DNA of 64,000 nt from Polytrichum commune (Eukaryota; Streptophyta; Polytrichopsida; Polytrichales; Polytrichaceae). Position numbers and translations under genes: made by a program. The stretch lies in assembly GCA_950295325.1 (NCBI GenBank), contig OX485804.1, forward strand, positions 24,178,001-24,242,000. Direction: 5' to 3'. The number at the start of each line of letters is the position of its first letter. Position 1 is the stretch's first letter. Of the stretch, positions 10,745 to 22,164 are shown in pieces. The notes beneath the pieces are model-generated. The model was given only the letters and a program-made list of their open reading frames with translations, was not told the origin of the DNA and ran no database searches.

Positions 10745-10965
10745 TCCAAGCTAAACTAGTTACATATTGTGATCTTCTTGTTTTTCTTTGATAATATGAC
10801 GTATATTCCACAGATTCCTCTTAAATTAATTGGTTATTTTCCAGCAGTCTTGAGCCTCACCCAGTTATTTCTCGAACTCAACCAGTTATCCCTCAACCTC
10901 AACCACTTCACCTGTAAATAGCAGTCGGTTTTCCCTGTTCATTCTCCTAAAGTGGTTTTAAAGAA
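10745..10965 (+). promoter_or_regulatory. Promoter-like copy 3 (diverged)
   Basis: This stretch aligns with the sequence upstream of the 6,151 TATA box: GTTACATATTGTGATCTTCTT, then CAGTCTTGAGCCTCACCCAG, CAGTTATTTCTCGAACTCAA, and CAGTCGGTTTTCCC. The TATA box and leader are not retained. It is followed by a broken LTR. Confidence 0.45.
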
Positions 10966-10999
10966 ACTAAAATGAGTGTGTGCTATTATTAATAGTGAG

Positions 11000-11619
11000 A
11001 ATGCTAGTCTTAGCTCATGACCTTGCCCTCGTGACTCCTAGTCTCCGTGGGTGGGAGGTGTTTCCAACGCCCAGGACCCTCACCTACATTAGGATCAGTG
11101 AGGCCCTCCCACCAATGGCGGCACAAGTCCCGAGTGTCACTTCAGGGTCCCCCTTGTGCCACGGGGAGGTCACTTCATTGTCAAGTTGACACCACATGCG
11201 GACAAAGTTTGCTACCCCTATATTACATGCCATATATAATTTTAAAATTTATGATATTTTTTCTACATATACATAACCATTTATAGTATCTTTTGTATAC
11301 TTTTTTGAAATTTTTAGTCATCTTTATTTTTTTTTAGTAATTGTTTTAGTTCAATTCTGTGTCATTCTAGTTAGAAATGGTATGTTTTATGAAAAAAACA
11401 AATCATCAAATTTAGTTACCACTTTTAAGTATGTCATATGTACTATGTATATCTACTCATGAAAAAAATTTGATAAAATTTTGACCCATTTTGGTGGTGC
11501 AACTTACCAAAAGAAGATTTTTTTTGGTCGCACGTGGTGTTCAACTTGACAATGGAGTGATCTACCTGTGCCTTGTGCCCATGGTGTTGCGGGCACTCCT
11601 CATGGAGAGATGCACAACA
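11000..11619 (+). mobile_element. 5'-truncated LTR copy, interrupted by a MITE
   Basis: 11,000-11,160 and 11,571-11,619 together match the last roughly 210 bp of the LTR at 14,831-15,804 (CTAGTCTCCGTGGGTGGGAG, the GGGTCCCCCTTGTGCC box, and the CTCCTCATGGAGAG end). The final bases read GCACAACA instead of GCGCGACA. The insertion at 11,161 separates the two halves. The 5' part of the LTR is missing. Confidence 0.75.
11161..11570. mobile_element. Mutator-like MITE inserted in an LTR
   Basis: Terminal inverted repeats of about 40 bp (TCATTGTCAAGTTGA core at 11,177; TCAACTTGACAATGGAGTGA at 11,541) bound a 410-bp AT-rich element. The 9-bp sequence CCTTGTGCC occurs at 11,152-11,160 and 11,571-11,579. 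Other copies of this LTR carry it once, so it is a true target duplication. The 9-bp duplication and long inverted repeats fit a non-autonomous MULE. No transposase. Confidence 0.8.
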
Positions 11620-12189
11620 AACATTGCTTGGAGGCACTGTAGTAGTCCACCGATCTGGCGAATGTTATGAGTTGTTACTTCGGTTCGAATAGGAGTTGTC
11701 ACCATATTAATTAGAGTGGCCTCAATGTCAACTTATCATGTATGAGCACCAAGTGTCATTTAGCACCCTCTCTATTTGCCCCCTATGATTGGAAGACCAT
11801 TAATGTGGATTAATGATGAATAGTATGGGCTATACTTCATCAGAATTGTAGTGTAGTGCTTCCTAATATATTATATTTTCTTAAAAGAATGATTATAAGC
11901 TCTAGAAAATCATGAAATACATGATAAACATCGAATAGTTGCTTCTAGATTTTTTTATGTCCATAGTAGGAGTTTTGAGGGGTTCACATCAATTATTTTG
12001 ACTTTTGATATCATATAAATAAATAAATTTCTATATACATTTTATTTTATTTTATTTTGAGACAATTCATGAAACAATTTATGGCATTGCCAAAGGCATA
12101 CAAGTCCACTAGGACTTGTACCAAAGAAAGGGTCAATTCTTAACCTGGTGCATAATATGATGAAACCAAAAAAACCCAAGAAAGATATT
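11620..12189. other. No gene recognised
   Basis: AT-rich sequence lies between the broken LTR and the hAT-like element. ACAAGTCC-ACTA-GGACTTGT (12,099-12,118) forms a small perfect stem-loop. The open frame at 12,148 runs into the element and is not a gene. Confidence 0.4.
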
Positions 12190-12197
12190 AAGATAAC

Positions 12198-13274
12198 CAG
12201 GGTTGTCTATTGTGTCGTGACGGAGGGTAATCCCGACATAATGTCGTGCCGTCACGACACGTATCCGTCACGACATTATGCCGGATGCTGTCTTTATCCT
12301 GACGGACTTGAATTTTACCGATTTTTTTGTGTAATTACATTAACCCATTTATGACACGTAGGATTTACAATGTCCACGTGTGATGACATGTCAGCAAAGT
12401 AAAGGTAAAGTGGGGAAAAATTTACTAGAGCCCGTCCGCCCCCCCGTCCGCCTCCGTTCCCAACCCCCGTTCCCCCCCATCCGCTCCCGTTCACAATCCC
12501 CGTTCGCCACCGTTCCCCCCCCGTCCGCTCCCGTTCCCAACCCCGTCCGCCCCCCCCCCCCCCTCCCCCGTCCGCTCCACCCCCCTCCGTCCGCCCCACC
12601 CCCGTCCGCTCCCCCGTCCGCTCCCCCCCCCCTCCGTCCGCTTCCCCGTCCGCCCCACCCCCGTCCGCTCCACCCCCGTCCGTCCGCCCCACCCCCGTCC
12701 GCTCCACCCCCTCCCCCGTCCGCTCCACCCCCCTCCGTCCGCCCCACCCCCGTCCGCTCCACCCCCTCCGTCCGCCCCACCCCCGTCCGCTCCACCCCCT
12801 CCGTCCGCCCCACCCCCGTCCGCTCCACCCCCCTCCCCCGTCCGCCCCACCCCCGTCCACTCCACCCCCCTCCGTCCGCCCCACCCCCGTCCGCTCCACC
12901 CCCCTCCCCCGTCCGCACCACCCCCCTCCCCCGTCCGCTCCACCCCCCGTCCGTCCGCACCACCCCCCTCTCCCGTCCGCCCCACCGTCCGCCCCACACC
13001 TTCCTTAGTCATATTTTTCTACTTTGATTTTAACAGAACCCTAAACACAATGGCAAAATGGTTTACTTGGCAAGGGAAATATGCACATCCACGTCGGCGT
13101 TTTCTGCCACATAGGACGCCACCTTGGCAAGAAGGTAAGTATTTTACCCACCCTAGTCCATTCCCCCTATGTTGACCCTACGTGGACCCTATTGTGTCGT
13201 GACGGAGGGGTCCGTCACGACACGACCTGACATGACGGCACGACACCGTCATGACATCGCGATAGACAACCCTG
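12198..13274. mobile_element. Non-autonomous hAT-like element carrying a minisatellite
   Basis: Both ends read CAGGGTTGTCTAT as perfect 13-bp terminal inverted repeats. They are flanked by a perfect 8-bp target duplication, AAGATAAC (12,190-12,197 and 13,275-13,282). CAGGG ends and 8-bp duplications are diagnostic of hAT transposons. Subterminal blocks GTGTCGTGACGGA occur in direct and inverted order at both ends, as expected for hAT transposase binding. The 1,077-bp element has no transposase. Its middle is a GC-rich tandem array. Confidence 0.9.
12431..13000. repeat. GC-rich minisatellite inside the hAT-like element
   Basis: About 570 bp of C-rich top strand is built from variants of CCGTCCGCTCCACCCCC (about 16-18 bp), with interruptions by C runs. 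It contains almost no A. The G-rich complement (GGGG tracts about every 17 bp) should readily form G-quadruplexes. All six frames appear open only because the repeat lacks stop codons. Confidence 0.9.
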
Positions 13275-13282
13275 AAGATAAC

Positions 13283-14830
13283 ACATGAGCATGATCAACC
13301 AAGTCAACAAAAGACGACTTATGGTGCAACACATTTTGGAGTTGGAGTGAAATTGTAGAGGACTAGCTTGAACTTGTCCCAACTTGGTCCGTTGCACTTC
13401 GATGCATATTAGGGTTGTGCCATCCTAGCCCATTGCACTTGGATTCATAATAGGGGTGTCCTTGTTTGGTCCTATCCAACGACGGGCAAGGGTAAAAAAT
13501 TAATTCCTAAATGGTAAAATTGAATCAAATGTAATGCTCCAAGTATGCTAACTAGTAGACCTAACAGTTGACCTGACTAATTTATTTCTCTTGTTGCCCA
13601 GAAGGTGAGCCAAAAAATATTTAGCCCAAAAAAATTATAATTTTGATTGACTTGTTGGTCCACCAAACTTAATTGGAGTGGTCAACTGTCAAATCAACCT
13701 AAGTGTTTGAGTTGACTGGTCAAAGTTGCAAGCCAGATTGTAGAGCCAATTTTTGGGCTATAGTCTGAAAATAAACTTTTTGAACCAAGCTTTTTGAAGA
13801 ATAGATGAAAATGTTGGGCTATAGTCAAATGAAAATACTTCAACAACGGTTTGAGCAACCGAATAGCCTTAGGGAGGAGTTGTAACCGTCTGAGAGAAGG
13901 TAGGATAAGAGACTATTGCTGTAGGAAGAAGACATGCCATAATCAAAGAGTGTTTTCTGGCAATAGACTAGAGCAGTCGCAATCAGCAAAGAATGTAGGA
14001 TCGGCCAAGTGCCGCAGACAAAATGATATTGTTTTAACTCTGTGAGAGAGTGAAACATGCAGTGTAATCAGGCTATAGCTGTGAAATAATTGAGTTATTT
14101 TGAGTTACTGAGAATGTAAGTGCATGAGAGTAACACATTGTGTGAAGGGATTGTATGAAATGAGTATGTGCAAGCAGGAGTTTAGAGTCGCAATATGAGC
14201 TGGAATCCAGGAAGTTAAGTGTCTGAGAGTAAGCTAACTTATAAAGTAGGTGCGAGGGAAGGCATCTCAATATCAGAAGAAATACAACAATATGAGAGAA
14301 AGGGAAACCTGGTTGTTTGGGGTCGATGAGAGACTGATTGAACATGAGGGAAGAAGCATTGAGTGATGATGAGGTATCTTGACAATAGCCACAATGAGTT
14401 TCTACATAGAGTTGAGACACAACTTGGACATTAGGGGCCAAAGAAAGGATTATCGCCACCCGAGAAGAGCAGGCGACCTGAGAGAGAGAGAGAGAGATTA
14501 GCGAAAGAGAGAAAGAGAGAAAGATCCGACAACAAGAAAAGACCATCGCCAGTGCGAGAGAGAGATGAGAGTACCTAGAATCAGTTAGGTTTAGTGTGAG
14601 AAAGTAACTGAGAGGGAGTAGTAGCAAAGTGGAGATAACTACAGTCTTATGATGAGATTAGGGACATGTTAGCCTTTGATATGGGAAGAGTATAGGCTAA
14701 GCGTGCAGTATTCATCATTACTAAGACAATGAACCAGTCACATGACATTGAGTTGAGAGATGAGGAACTTGACAGTTCATATTATTTGTGTTATCGAACA
14801 TGATTAATATTTGGCTAATTAAAGCTTTAT
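13283..14830. other. No gene recognised; GA-rich tract
   Basis: The stretch holds a purine-rich section on the top strand (GAGAGA runs at 14,480-14,570). The minus-strand open frame across it (14,073-14,627, 184 aa) is rich in Leu and Ser because of the CT repeat and has no domain. Confidence 0.45.
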
Positions 14831-15804
14831 TGTCGCAACTCTTGCTAGCCCCCCTTGACAATCTTGCCAATTTTCAATTCTAGCAAAGGTTACAAGCGCT
14901 AACCATTCGCATTCCGCCATGCTAATGATTAGCTCCTCCTACCCCGGACCTTATAGTTCATAGGAGGGAACCAACCCTCCTACTTTGCTTTCGGGACTCA
15001 CCCCTTAATTGGTAACCCATTCCTAGATGTGGACTTCCATCCATGGAAGTCCAATCCCATGTTGATCATCGCATTGCCAGAGCAACACTACAACAACCTG
15101 AACCATACTAGGCAACTATGGCCTCACAATGGGCCAATGCCCATGGAGGCCTTGCCGTTCGGCCTTGGGTGGGTGAGGCCACACCACCTCACCCATATAA
15201 GCCTCTAGGACTTCACGCGGGGCCCCTACCCCACCGTCAACCAACCTTTTGTCTCTCTACCAAGAGTTGGGGCCAAGTGGACATTTTCCTTTAGCTGCTG
15301 GGCCTAGAACCCCCCCAGCAGCTTCAGACCATCATAACTTCCTTGTATGATGTTTGATCATAACAACCAACCACTCCATCCTCATCTACGCTTCACGTAG
15401 ATGCCGATGGACTCCTCACTTGCCCCATTTGAGCAAGTCTTGAGGAAGTTATGCCTGTTTGAACCTTGGCAGTCCCGGGAATCACTCCCAGGCACTGCTG
15501 TACCAGGGCGCTGTCCCGGGACAGCGCCCCACTCAAATGGCCATAACTCCTAGCTCACCCCTCCGATTGAGGTGTTCTTGAGCTTTCTAGAATCACCACG
15601 CCATGAGCTACGCGTAACTCATGGCCTTACCCTTGTGCCTTCTAATCTTCGTGGGTGGGAGGCGTTCCCAACGCCCGGGGCCCTCACCCACACTAGGATC
15701 ACTTGGGCCCTCTCACCAACGGCGCCACAAGTCCCGGGTGTCACTCCGGGGTCCCCCTTGTGCCCATGGTGTTTCGGGCACTCCTCATGGAGAGGTGCTC
15801 GACA
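14831..15804 (+). mobile_element. Solo LTR, 974 bp, with 5-bp target duplication TTTAT
   Basis: The repeat starts TGTCGCAACTC and ends GTGCTCGACA, the TG...CA inverted ends of an LTR. It is flanked by TTTAT at 14,826-14,830 and 15,805-15,809. A second copy of exactly the same length is at 62,761-63,734. CATATAAG near 15,195 is a likely TATA box of the LTR promoter. A perfect 24-bp palindrome lies at 15,506-15,529. No internal retrotransposon domain adjoins it, so it formed by LTR-LTR recombination. The Gypsy or Copia affiliation cannot be read. Confidence 0.92.
15506..15529. repeat. Perfect 24-bp GC palindrome in the solo LTR
   Basis: GGGCGCTGTCCC is followed at once by its exact reverse complement. 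In the LTR at 62,761 the same site (63,436-63,459) has two changes that break the symmetry. It lies in the 3' half of the LTR, downstream of the inferred TATA box, and could be an RNA hairpin in the LTR leader. Confidence 0.8.
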
Positions 15805-15809
15805 TTTAT

Positions 15810-17437
15810 GCTAATACAGAATATAGCCATGTATGTTTGTTTTATCTTGAATTGTACAGAGATTGCGGGCCCAGATGTAATGTGTGATGGTTCATGAATG
15901 AGATAAGTTCTTAAAGGAATGTTAATGCAAGTAAAGTAACTAATTGAACCATTGTGTTGAATGAAACCATTTGAATTAAGATTGAAGGCATTGTGTTGTT
16001 GTCTTATGGAAGCAAAAGATACTAACCCCAATAGGATGAAAATCCATTGGAAGACTATTGCCAAAGATCCGGAAAGACTATTTCCAAAGCTTTTGAGCTT
16101 CACGACATAATTAAAAAGTGTGAAACTAGGGTGATAGGAGTCATCAGATAGGACAGACCCACACACGACTCAAAGCACCAACGAACCATAAGAGTGGAGA
16201 TTAAGTCTAAGGGAGAGGAAATGAAGGAGTAAAAGACCTAGATTGTTATTAGAACCTTAATCCAATGTGACATTAATCCTTACAGACACTAGCTCAGTCT
16301 TCCTTGAGACCTAGTTCCCTGGGTTGTTGTTTTTAAGTGATAACAAAGAACTAACTACACAGATGATGCCACATCAGCTTGATTAGTCGATATTCTAGTC
16401 GACCTTTCTATTTTCTTATATTTAATATTTCTATTTTTGTGGGATCTAACCAATAAGGTGTACCAAAATTGTGTCACATATCATCATTTTTTGCTATTTT
16501 TGACACTCCTTTACATTATTATCATGCTTTTATTTTGAATTTTATATACTAGGTTTATTGTCAAGATTTAGCACAATTACAGAGTGACATTGTCATTGTA
16601 TTTCTACAATGGTATGTACTCTCAACTTGTAATATTGCCTCAAACTTGAATCATAACATTACGTAACAAGCCCGGAATGACCTTCTCAAAAGAGCATCAA
16701 ACCGGCACGTGCCAGTTTGATGTTCTTTCAAGAGCAAATGTAGCGCTACATTTGAGTTTTACTTAGGTTATTTTTCATCTATTTGGGTAGTTACTTTGAA
16801 TGCTTAGAATTAAATATGTCGGTTTTTAGGAGAAAATTAATGTCAAGTGGTGGTAAAGGTTCTAATCTAGGTTGGGTTAGGATCTAAACAAATCTAAATA
16901 GCTATAAAGCAACAAGAAAGTTGGTGAGGTCAAAAAGGTAGTTGCACTTTTTGGAAAAGTCTCATGACACCCACATTGGAAACCTCTTTGATACCTTTTT
17001 GAAACTACTATATTGGATAATTATCCATTCATTCACCCTTGCTTTGCAAACTTTTCCTTTCTTGTTGAGGTAATATTGTGGGTAATCAAAGGGTTACCCT
17101 ACTAGCATTGCTACTTAATGTTATGATCCTTATGAAATGTAAGGACTGACTAGTTGACTAGTCTCGTCGACCTAAATTTCCAAGTTGAATGGTAAAGCCG
17201 ACCGGCTAATAAAGAAATAAAATCTTTACAAATTTTGTTGTCCAATGGCCGTCACGCTTGACAACCATCCTATCAAATGGGATGCGATGGTCAATGACAA
17301 AGTTGACCGCCTTCTCCAATTTGATTGTCAATTGAAGGTTTTAGGTTGTAGACTTGGAAAAATTGACAACCAAAAACCTTTGGTTGGTGACCAGATTCAT
17401 TTTATTATGTATTTTCTCATCATAGTCTCCAACTTCT
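15810..17437. other. No gene recognised; two adjacent palindromes
   Basis: Open frames here (such as 17,245-17,505) show no family features. The notable content is the palindrome pair at 16,689-16,754. Confidence 0.45.
16689..16754. repeat. Tandem palindromes (cruciform-prone)
   Basis: Palindrome 1 (16,689-16,728) has 20-bp arms with two mismatches, centred on CACGTG inside GGCACGTGCC. Palindrome 2 (16,735-16,754) is perfect: CAAATGTAGCGCTACATTTG. CACGTG is the G-box core bound by bHLH and bZIP factors. A regulatory role is only a possibility. Confidence 0.7.
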
Positions 17438-19882
17438 TGATCAATCACATGAATTATTTATCACAAAATCAAAGACCCTCAAGCTCTTATGTAAAGTGGC
17501 CCTAAGGAAAGCCCTAAACCATAAATAAATAAAAATCGATTGATTTTTTGTAAGACTGGGTGAAGACTGGTAGGCATTGTGTACATAGGTCAGACGTTGA
17601 GCCCCTTAGAACTGGAGCCGTGAAGTTAGCAGATGCAGCTCAGAGCTGGGACCGGGACCGGGACCGGGACCGGCGTTTGTTGGAAGAAATGAAAGGGCAA
17701 ACACGGCCCCTTGCCACAGCCGTGAGCCCGTGAGCTGGTCGGCTGCCATGAGAATGACTAAAGGCAAGGCCCTTATGGAGGGCCAGGCCGAATAATAACA
17801 ATTGATGGGATTCTTGCTTAGCCTGTGGTGAGAGAGAAGGCTGTCAGTCTGGGGTGGTTGGACATGTAGTGCTCTCAAAGAGCAACAAATAATGTTAGGT
17901 TTACGTGTAGTGTTGGTGACATTACGCGGGTGGTTTACAATTAGTATTGAGCAAGACAACTAGAATCGGTGACACTATTTAGCACAATATTTGGTGCACT
18001 ATTGACCCGGTTTTCTACCGAGAGGTGGTGAAGATGAAGCATGTGGGCCTTGTGTGGTCACTCTTCTTAATTCAATGCCTTTATTTGAGTGGTACATGCC
18101 AAGGCTTTTGTCCAAGAATGGGCATCACAAAAGTCGTGTGTTACGATAGGATTGGAGTTGGCTTATGTGATCACTTAAACCAAATATTGAGGTGATCTTT
18201 AGTTTGAACTATTATAAGGTTTGCATCTAAACTTTGATTTCAAAACATTAAATGGTACTTGTTGTGATTCACAATTGTCAAATTGGAGTTCATAATATTT
18301 TCTAATTCAATCTAATGATCAAAATTGTTGGACCATGGAGTTGGAAGTGCCCATGGTAGAGTCACTTAAGTTCAATATTCTAAAATTGTTCAATCCTGTG
18401 ATTATTTGAAGATGGAAAAGAGTTTGGAGTTGAAAAGTGTCGCTTATTGTGGGCACTTCCAAAACCATAAACATTTATGGCCACTAAATCAGCCTTGGGA
18501 TTGTTCATCCATGGAGAAGTTGTGAATCACAAAGAGTTTCATTTCATGTTTGAGAATCGAGATAGAGGGGCTAAAGTTAGAAACCCAATAGTGAGGCCCT
18601 CAAATGATCACATAGGCCCTCCCAATTATGTTCACTATTGAACCTAGCATATTGTCTTGATAGAGATAAGCAACCATGGTTCCATTACTTGAGGTTTAAA
18701 ACATAATGCACCTATAAGTAAGTGACGTGTGGTTGGGTATGGATCTAATTCTTGACACTAGAGAGACATATATTCATAATAAATAAGACTATATGCTCAA
18801 CATTAGTTAATCATTCCGGGTTCAATAGTCAACATAATGGGGGGGGGGGAGGTGGAGACCTATATGATCATATACTTAGAAAATGAATCTTTAGTTTGAT
18901 AATGAATGGAGTATTGATATGAGCTCCAAAAATTATGAGGTACTAGCTACGAACATAATTTGGATTTGCTAATCATCTTGCACATCCTACAAGATTTAGT
19001 GGGTACATACCTAAAAGTGTTCATTTAAACTTGCTTACCATACACAACCCAACCTTACCATAACACATGTTATTTTCATGTTTATTCCTAAGTACAAGCC
19101 TTGTCATGTACCATGCAACAAATTTAGGCATATGATTGAGAAATAGAATGACCACATAAGGCACACATGGGTTAGGCTTTTGATATTCTTCTCCATCTCA
19201 AAACCACGTGCTCATGGTTGGAAATAAGAGATGAGCATGGGAATTGTGGATACATTAAGATATTTGGGTTTTATTACGTTATTTTTATATATCATGTGTT
19301 TTAAGACACCTATTTTGATTGGTGTGTGGTTCAATGAAGATCAAAGAACAAGCACCATAAAGACACACATTTAAAAGAGATCGGACTACGTTTGCAAACT
19401 TTATTAAGTACTACACACTCAATAATAAACACAATGGGATGGGACGGACCTTTGTATTCAATTAGGAAAGCAACAAACATGACATACTTTGAGCAATAAC
19501 CAGAATTAAACAAAGGGAGAACAAATTTTCCAATTTGATTGTGGTTGATGCTTCATCATAGATTTGCAAATAAAACACAAGTTTCAGTGTAGATTCAAGG
19601 TTTGGTAGATGTTGGGGGACAATAAACTGAGAGAATAACACCTACGTACGGGCCTATCCCTCTCGCGGTGTTTCTCGTGACTCGGTCATTCACCGTCACT
19701 TGTTGTCGTCACTCATACTACTGCAGCTTCTACCTGATTTAATTGGAGCACCGACCAAAGGTGTCAAGATCGCTGGCCCATCTTGGGAAAGATTATTTTT
19801 AACGAATCAACCAAAATGTCATCTTCATTGGCAGGTACATTGGAGCCTTATGGAAGCAGCATCCTAAAAAAAAGTCTAACAA
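17438..19882 (+). repeat. Unit B, segment a' (copy of 690-3,060)
   Basis: It matches unit A from the shared CTTGATCAATCACATGA text to the ACAAAA run at 19,882, where similarity stops and LINE-derived sequence begins. It includes a second copy of the foldback (about 18,105-18,665) and a shortened G run (11 G at 18,839). Confidence 0.85.
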
Positions 19883-19886
19883 AAAG

Positions 19887-20660
19887 AGACTATGTTATTA
19901 GGGGCTAGTGTATTTGGACCGGGTGATGGTTGGAGTTTGTGTTAAGGTTGGTTATTGTGTAGCATTATATGTTATTTTGATTGGGAGTGTTAGAGTTCCA
20001 TTTATGAGGCTTGTTGAGGTGTAATTATGATCACCTTGTCTTGTAAAGTTGTTTTTGTTATTAATCGCGTTTAAGCTAATGCTACCCATGAATTGAGCCC
20101 AGTCATGGTCATTCTAGTTGGGAGGGGATGGTATACTATTGGATGTTCTGCCTCTAAGTAGGATGTCCCGATTGAAGTCTCCTGCTAGGATGATTTGGTG
20201 TTTTGGGTGTTAATTTACTAGGGCTTGGATTTGGCTTTGGAGTTCTTTTGTGAGGTGGGTAACCTGGGGATGTGTGGGCATATACATATTTAGGATGAGT
20301 ATGGGTGTGATGGGTTTGTTGTTGATTATAATGGCTTGGAGGTATGGTGATATTGAGCTAGGGGTTGGGATTTTAGTATTGATTTCATTTGTGTATATAG
20401 ATTTGGGTATCAATGTTAGTACGCCTCCTCTAGCCGGGGTGGGTCTGATGTATTGGTTGTGTTTGTGCATCGTGCTCTTGGAGTTGTTGTATATGATGTT
20501 GTAACCCTAGAACTTACGATCTATATTGGATGTGGATTTGGATTTTTAGAGTTTGGTTTCTTCTATGAAGATGATGTGTGGATCTCCATGTATTGTTTGT
20601 GTGAGTTCTTGGATGTACCTGGTAGGTTGGAGTTGATGTGGATGCTCGGGGGGGGCAGTG
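19887..20660 (-). pseudogene. LINE endonuclease fragment
   Basis: On the minus strand one reading frame carries successive motifs of an APE-type LINE endonuclease: IIFIEETK (about 20,570), RGGVLTLIPK (about 20,425), LNMYMPTH (about 20,285), LAGDFNRD (about 20,175), NDHDWAQF (about 20,110) and SLING (about 20,005). In this family the ET(K) and GDFN boxes contribute metal-binding catalytic residues. At least four in-frame stops interrupt it, and no reverse transcriptase follows, so it is a dead internal fragment. It lies exactly where segment a' of unit B is broken, between 19,882 and 20,676. The clade cannot be decided from this part. Confidence 0.8.
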
Positions 20661-20675
20661 TGTTAAAAAGTTAAG

Positions 20676-20951
20676 GATATAGGTGCGAACAACCACTATT
20701 TTATAGGGGGGTATTACTTTCAATTCTCTTCTTTTTTTCACATGCTATCATTATGTAAATTTCTACTTTAGGTTAATAGAAAAATGGCTTGCATTACTTA
20801 TAATTCCAAAGTACCTATTATTCCATACCCTATAGTACTTTAAAGATGTCCAATGCCATTTTTGATACCCTATATTACTCTTAAGTCGATTTATAATTTT
20901 TAGCTCCCATGATTTTAAAATACCCTATCATTTGTTCGCACGTATATTGCT
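20676..20951. mobile_element. Possible MITE with inverted ends
   Basis: The left end (ATATAGGTGCGAACAA, then TATAGGGGGGTATT) is the imperfect inverse of the right end (TACCCTATCATTTGTTCGCACGTATAT). The 276-bp AT-rich interior has no coding capacity. I cannot identify a clean target duplication. Confidence 0.5.
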
Positions 20952-21017
20952 ACTCCAACCAATGACTACCCCCCCCCCAAGTGTGGATGGTGTTCTAAGA
21001 GACTATTTTAAAGGTTG

Positions 21018-21835
21018 TGGTGTGGTTTCATTCGCACCTCGTGAAGTTGGCGTCACCAACGACCTGCTTAAGCCCTTCACCTAGAAAGCCCTTTCACCTA
21101 AGCCATGTACTCACAACCTAAAATCCTAACCCTTAAACATTTGAGAGGTTAAGATTGGACCCTTTCAAGCACAAAAATGTGTATTGGGGCTATAAGTATT
21201 GTTTTTTAGCACAGTGTGTCAAAAGTGGCACATTTGAACATAAAAAAGCAGTGCACCAAATAGCATACACGCTATAATCAAATAAACACACAAGATTTTA
21301 CACACTCATAACGCTGGTAACCACAACTCTAGACACCAAGACATCATAGTTCCACAGTGGCTATCCAATGCACATCCCCTATTCTCTCATGTACATGCTT
21401 AGCCACACTCAGACCGGACATGTTATCCGTACTAGGCACCCACACAGATAGCCGTCCCTCCCCCTAATGCCAACCCCACCAAACGTCATACAATTCATAG
21501 AATTCACCTACTACCACGAAAAATTTCCAAACACCGCCCAAATTGAAAAAGCACTTAGAAAAACGGACGGCAAGTGAACCCCCTCATCACTATCATAGCC
21601 GATGTTAGAGAAGCCATCCATGAACAACCAATTAAAGAATTAGAATGACTTGAAATACCCATAATGGACGTCATAACACTCATGAAACAATTATACCAAA
21701 TTGCCATTAAATACCTCACATGCCGAATATTAAATAAAAAGAAAGTAACAAACAACCCCCCATAGACCCCCCCTAGATGTAAGGCCAAACAAATTTTAAC
21801 TATAGATATTGACAAAAATAATATTAAAAAAATGT
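21018..21835 (+). repeat. Unit B, segment b' (copy of 3,762-4,590)
   Basis: Direct-orientation copy starting at the shared CGTGAAGTTGGCGTCACCAA block. It lies between a' and a'' in unit B, so the order in B (a', b', a'', c', d') differs from A only by the extra partial copy a''. Confidence 0.75.
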
Positions 21836-22055
21836 CTATGTGTTCTAGAAGATGGTGCAAGTGGGTGTCCAACTTGTGATATTCAGCAAATGATTGCAAA
21901 GATTTTGTTTAAAATATGATAAAATAACATTGAATTGATGATGATCTCAAATGTATAATGAATTCAAAGGATATGAAAAAAAATACAATTCAAAATAGCT
22001 AAGGTCACGAAATTCATGTCCAAAACCAAATCTAGCCATTTTCTTTTCAGCATCA
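21836..22055 (-). repeat. Dispersed repeat R1, inverted copy
   Basis: Its reverse complement aligns with 34,430-34,700 and 39,745-40,000. Shared blocks include ATTTCATGACCTTA-like text, TTTATCATATTTTAAACAAA and AATATCACCTACTTGCACAC with substitutions. It is a diverged family with no coding content. Confidence 0.55.
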
Positions 22056-22164
22056 CTTTAAATGATAAGTTTTGAAGATCTCATCTTGGTATGAGTCTAC
22101 TTTTCATTACCTAACACAATAATAGAGGTCATCATGATTGTTTTCAATTTTAACAACATTTTAC

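Noticed and set aside
12315-13027. Long open frames on both strands encoding Gly/Arg- or Pro/Arg-rich proteins
   Set aside because: They are translations of a 17-bp GC-rich minisatellite that lacks stop codons in all frames. There is no start context or non-repeat domain.
14073-14627. 184-aa Ser/Leu-rich minus-strand frame
   Set aside because: Composition follows the GA/CT-rich DNA. No signal, domain or homologous pair.
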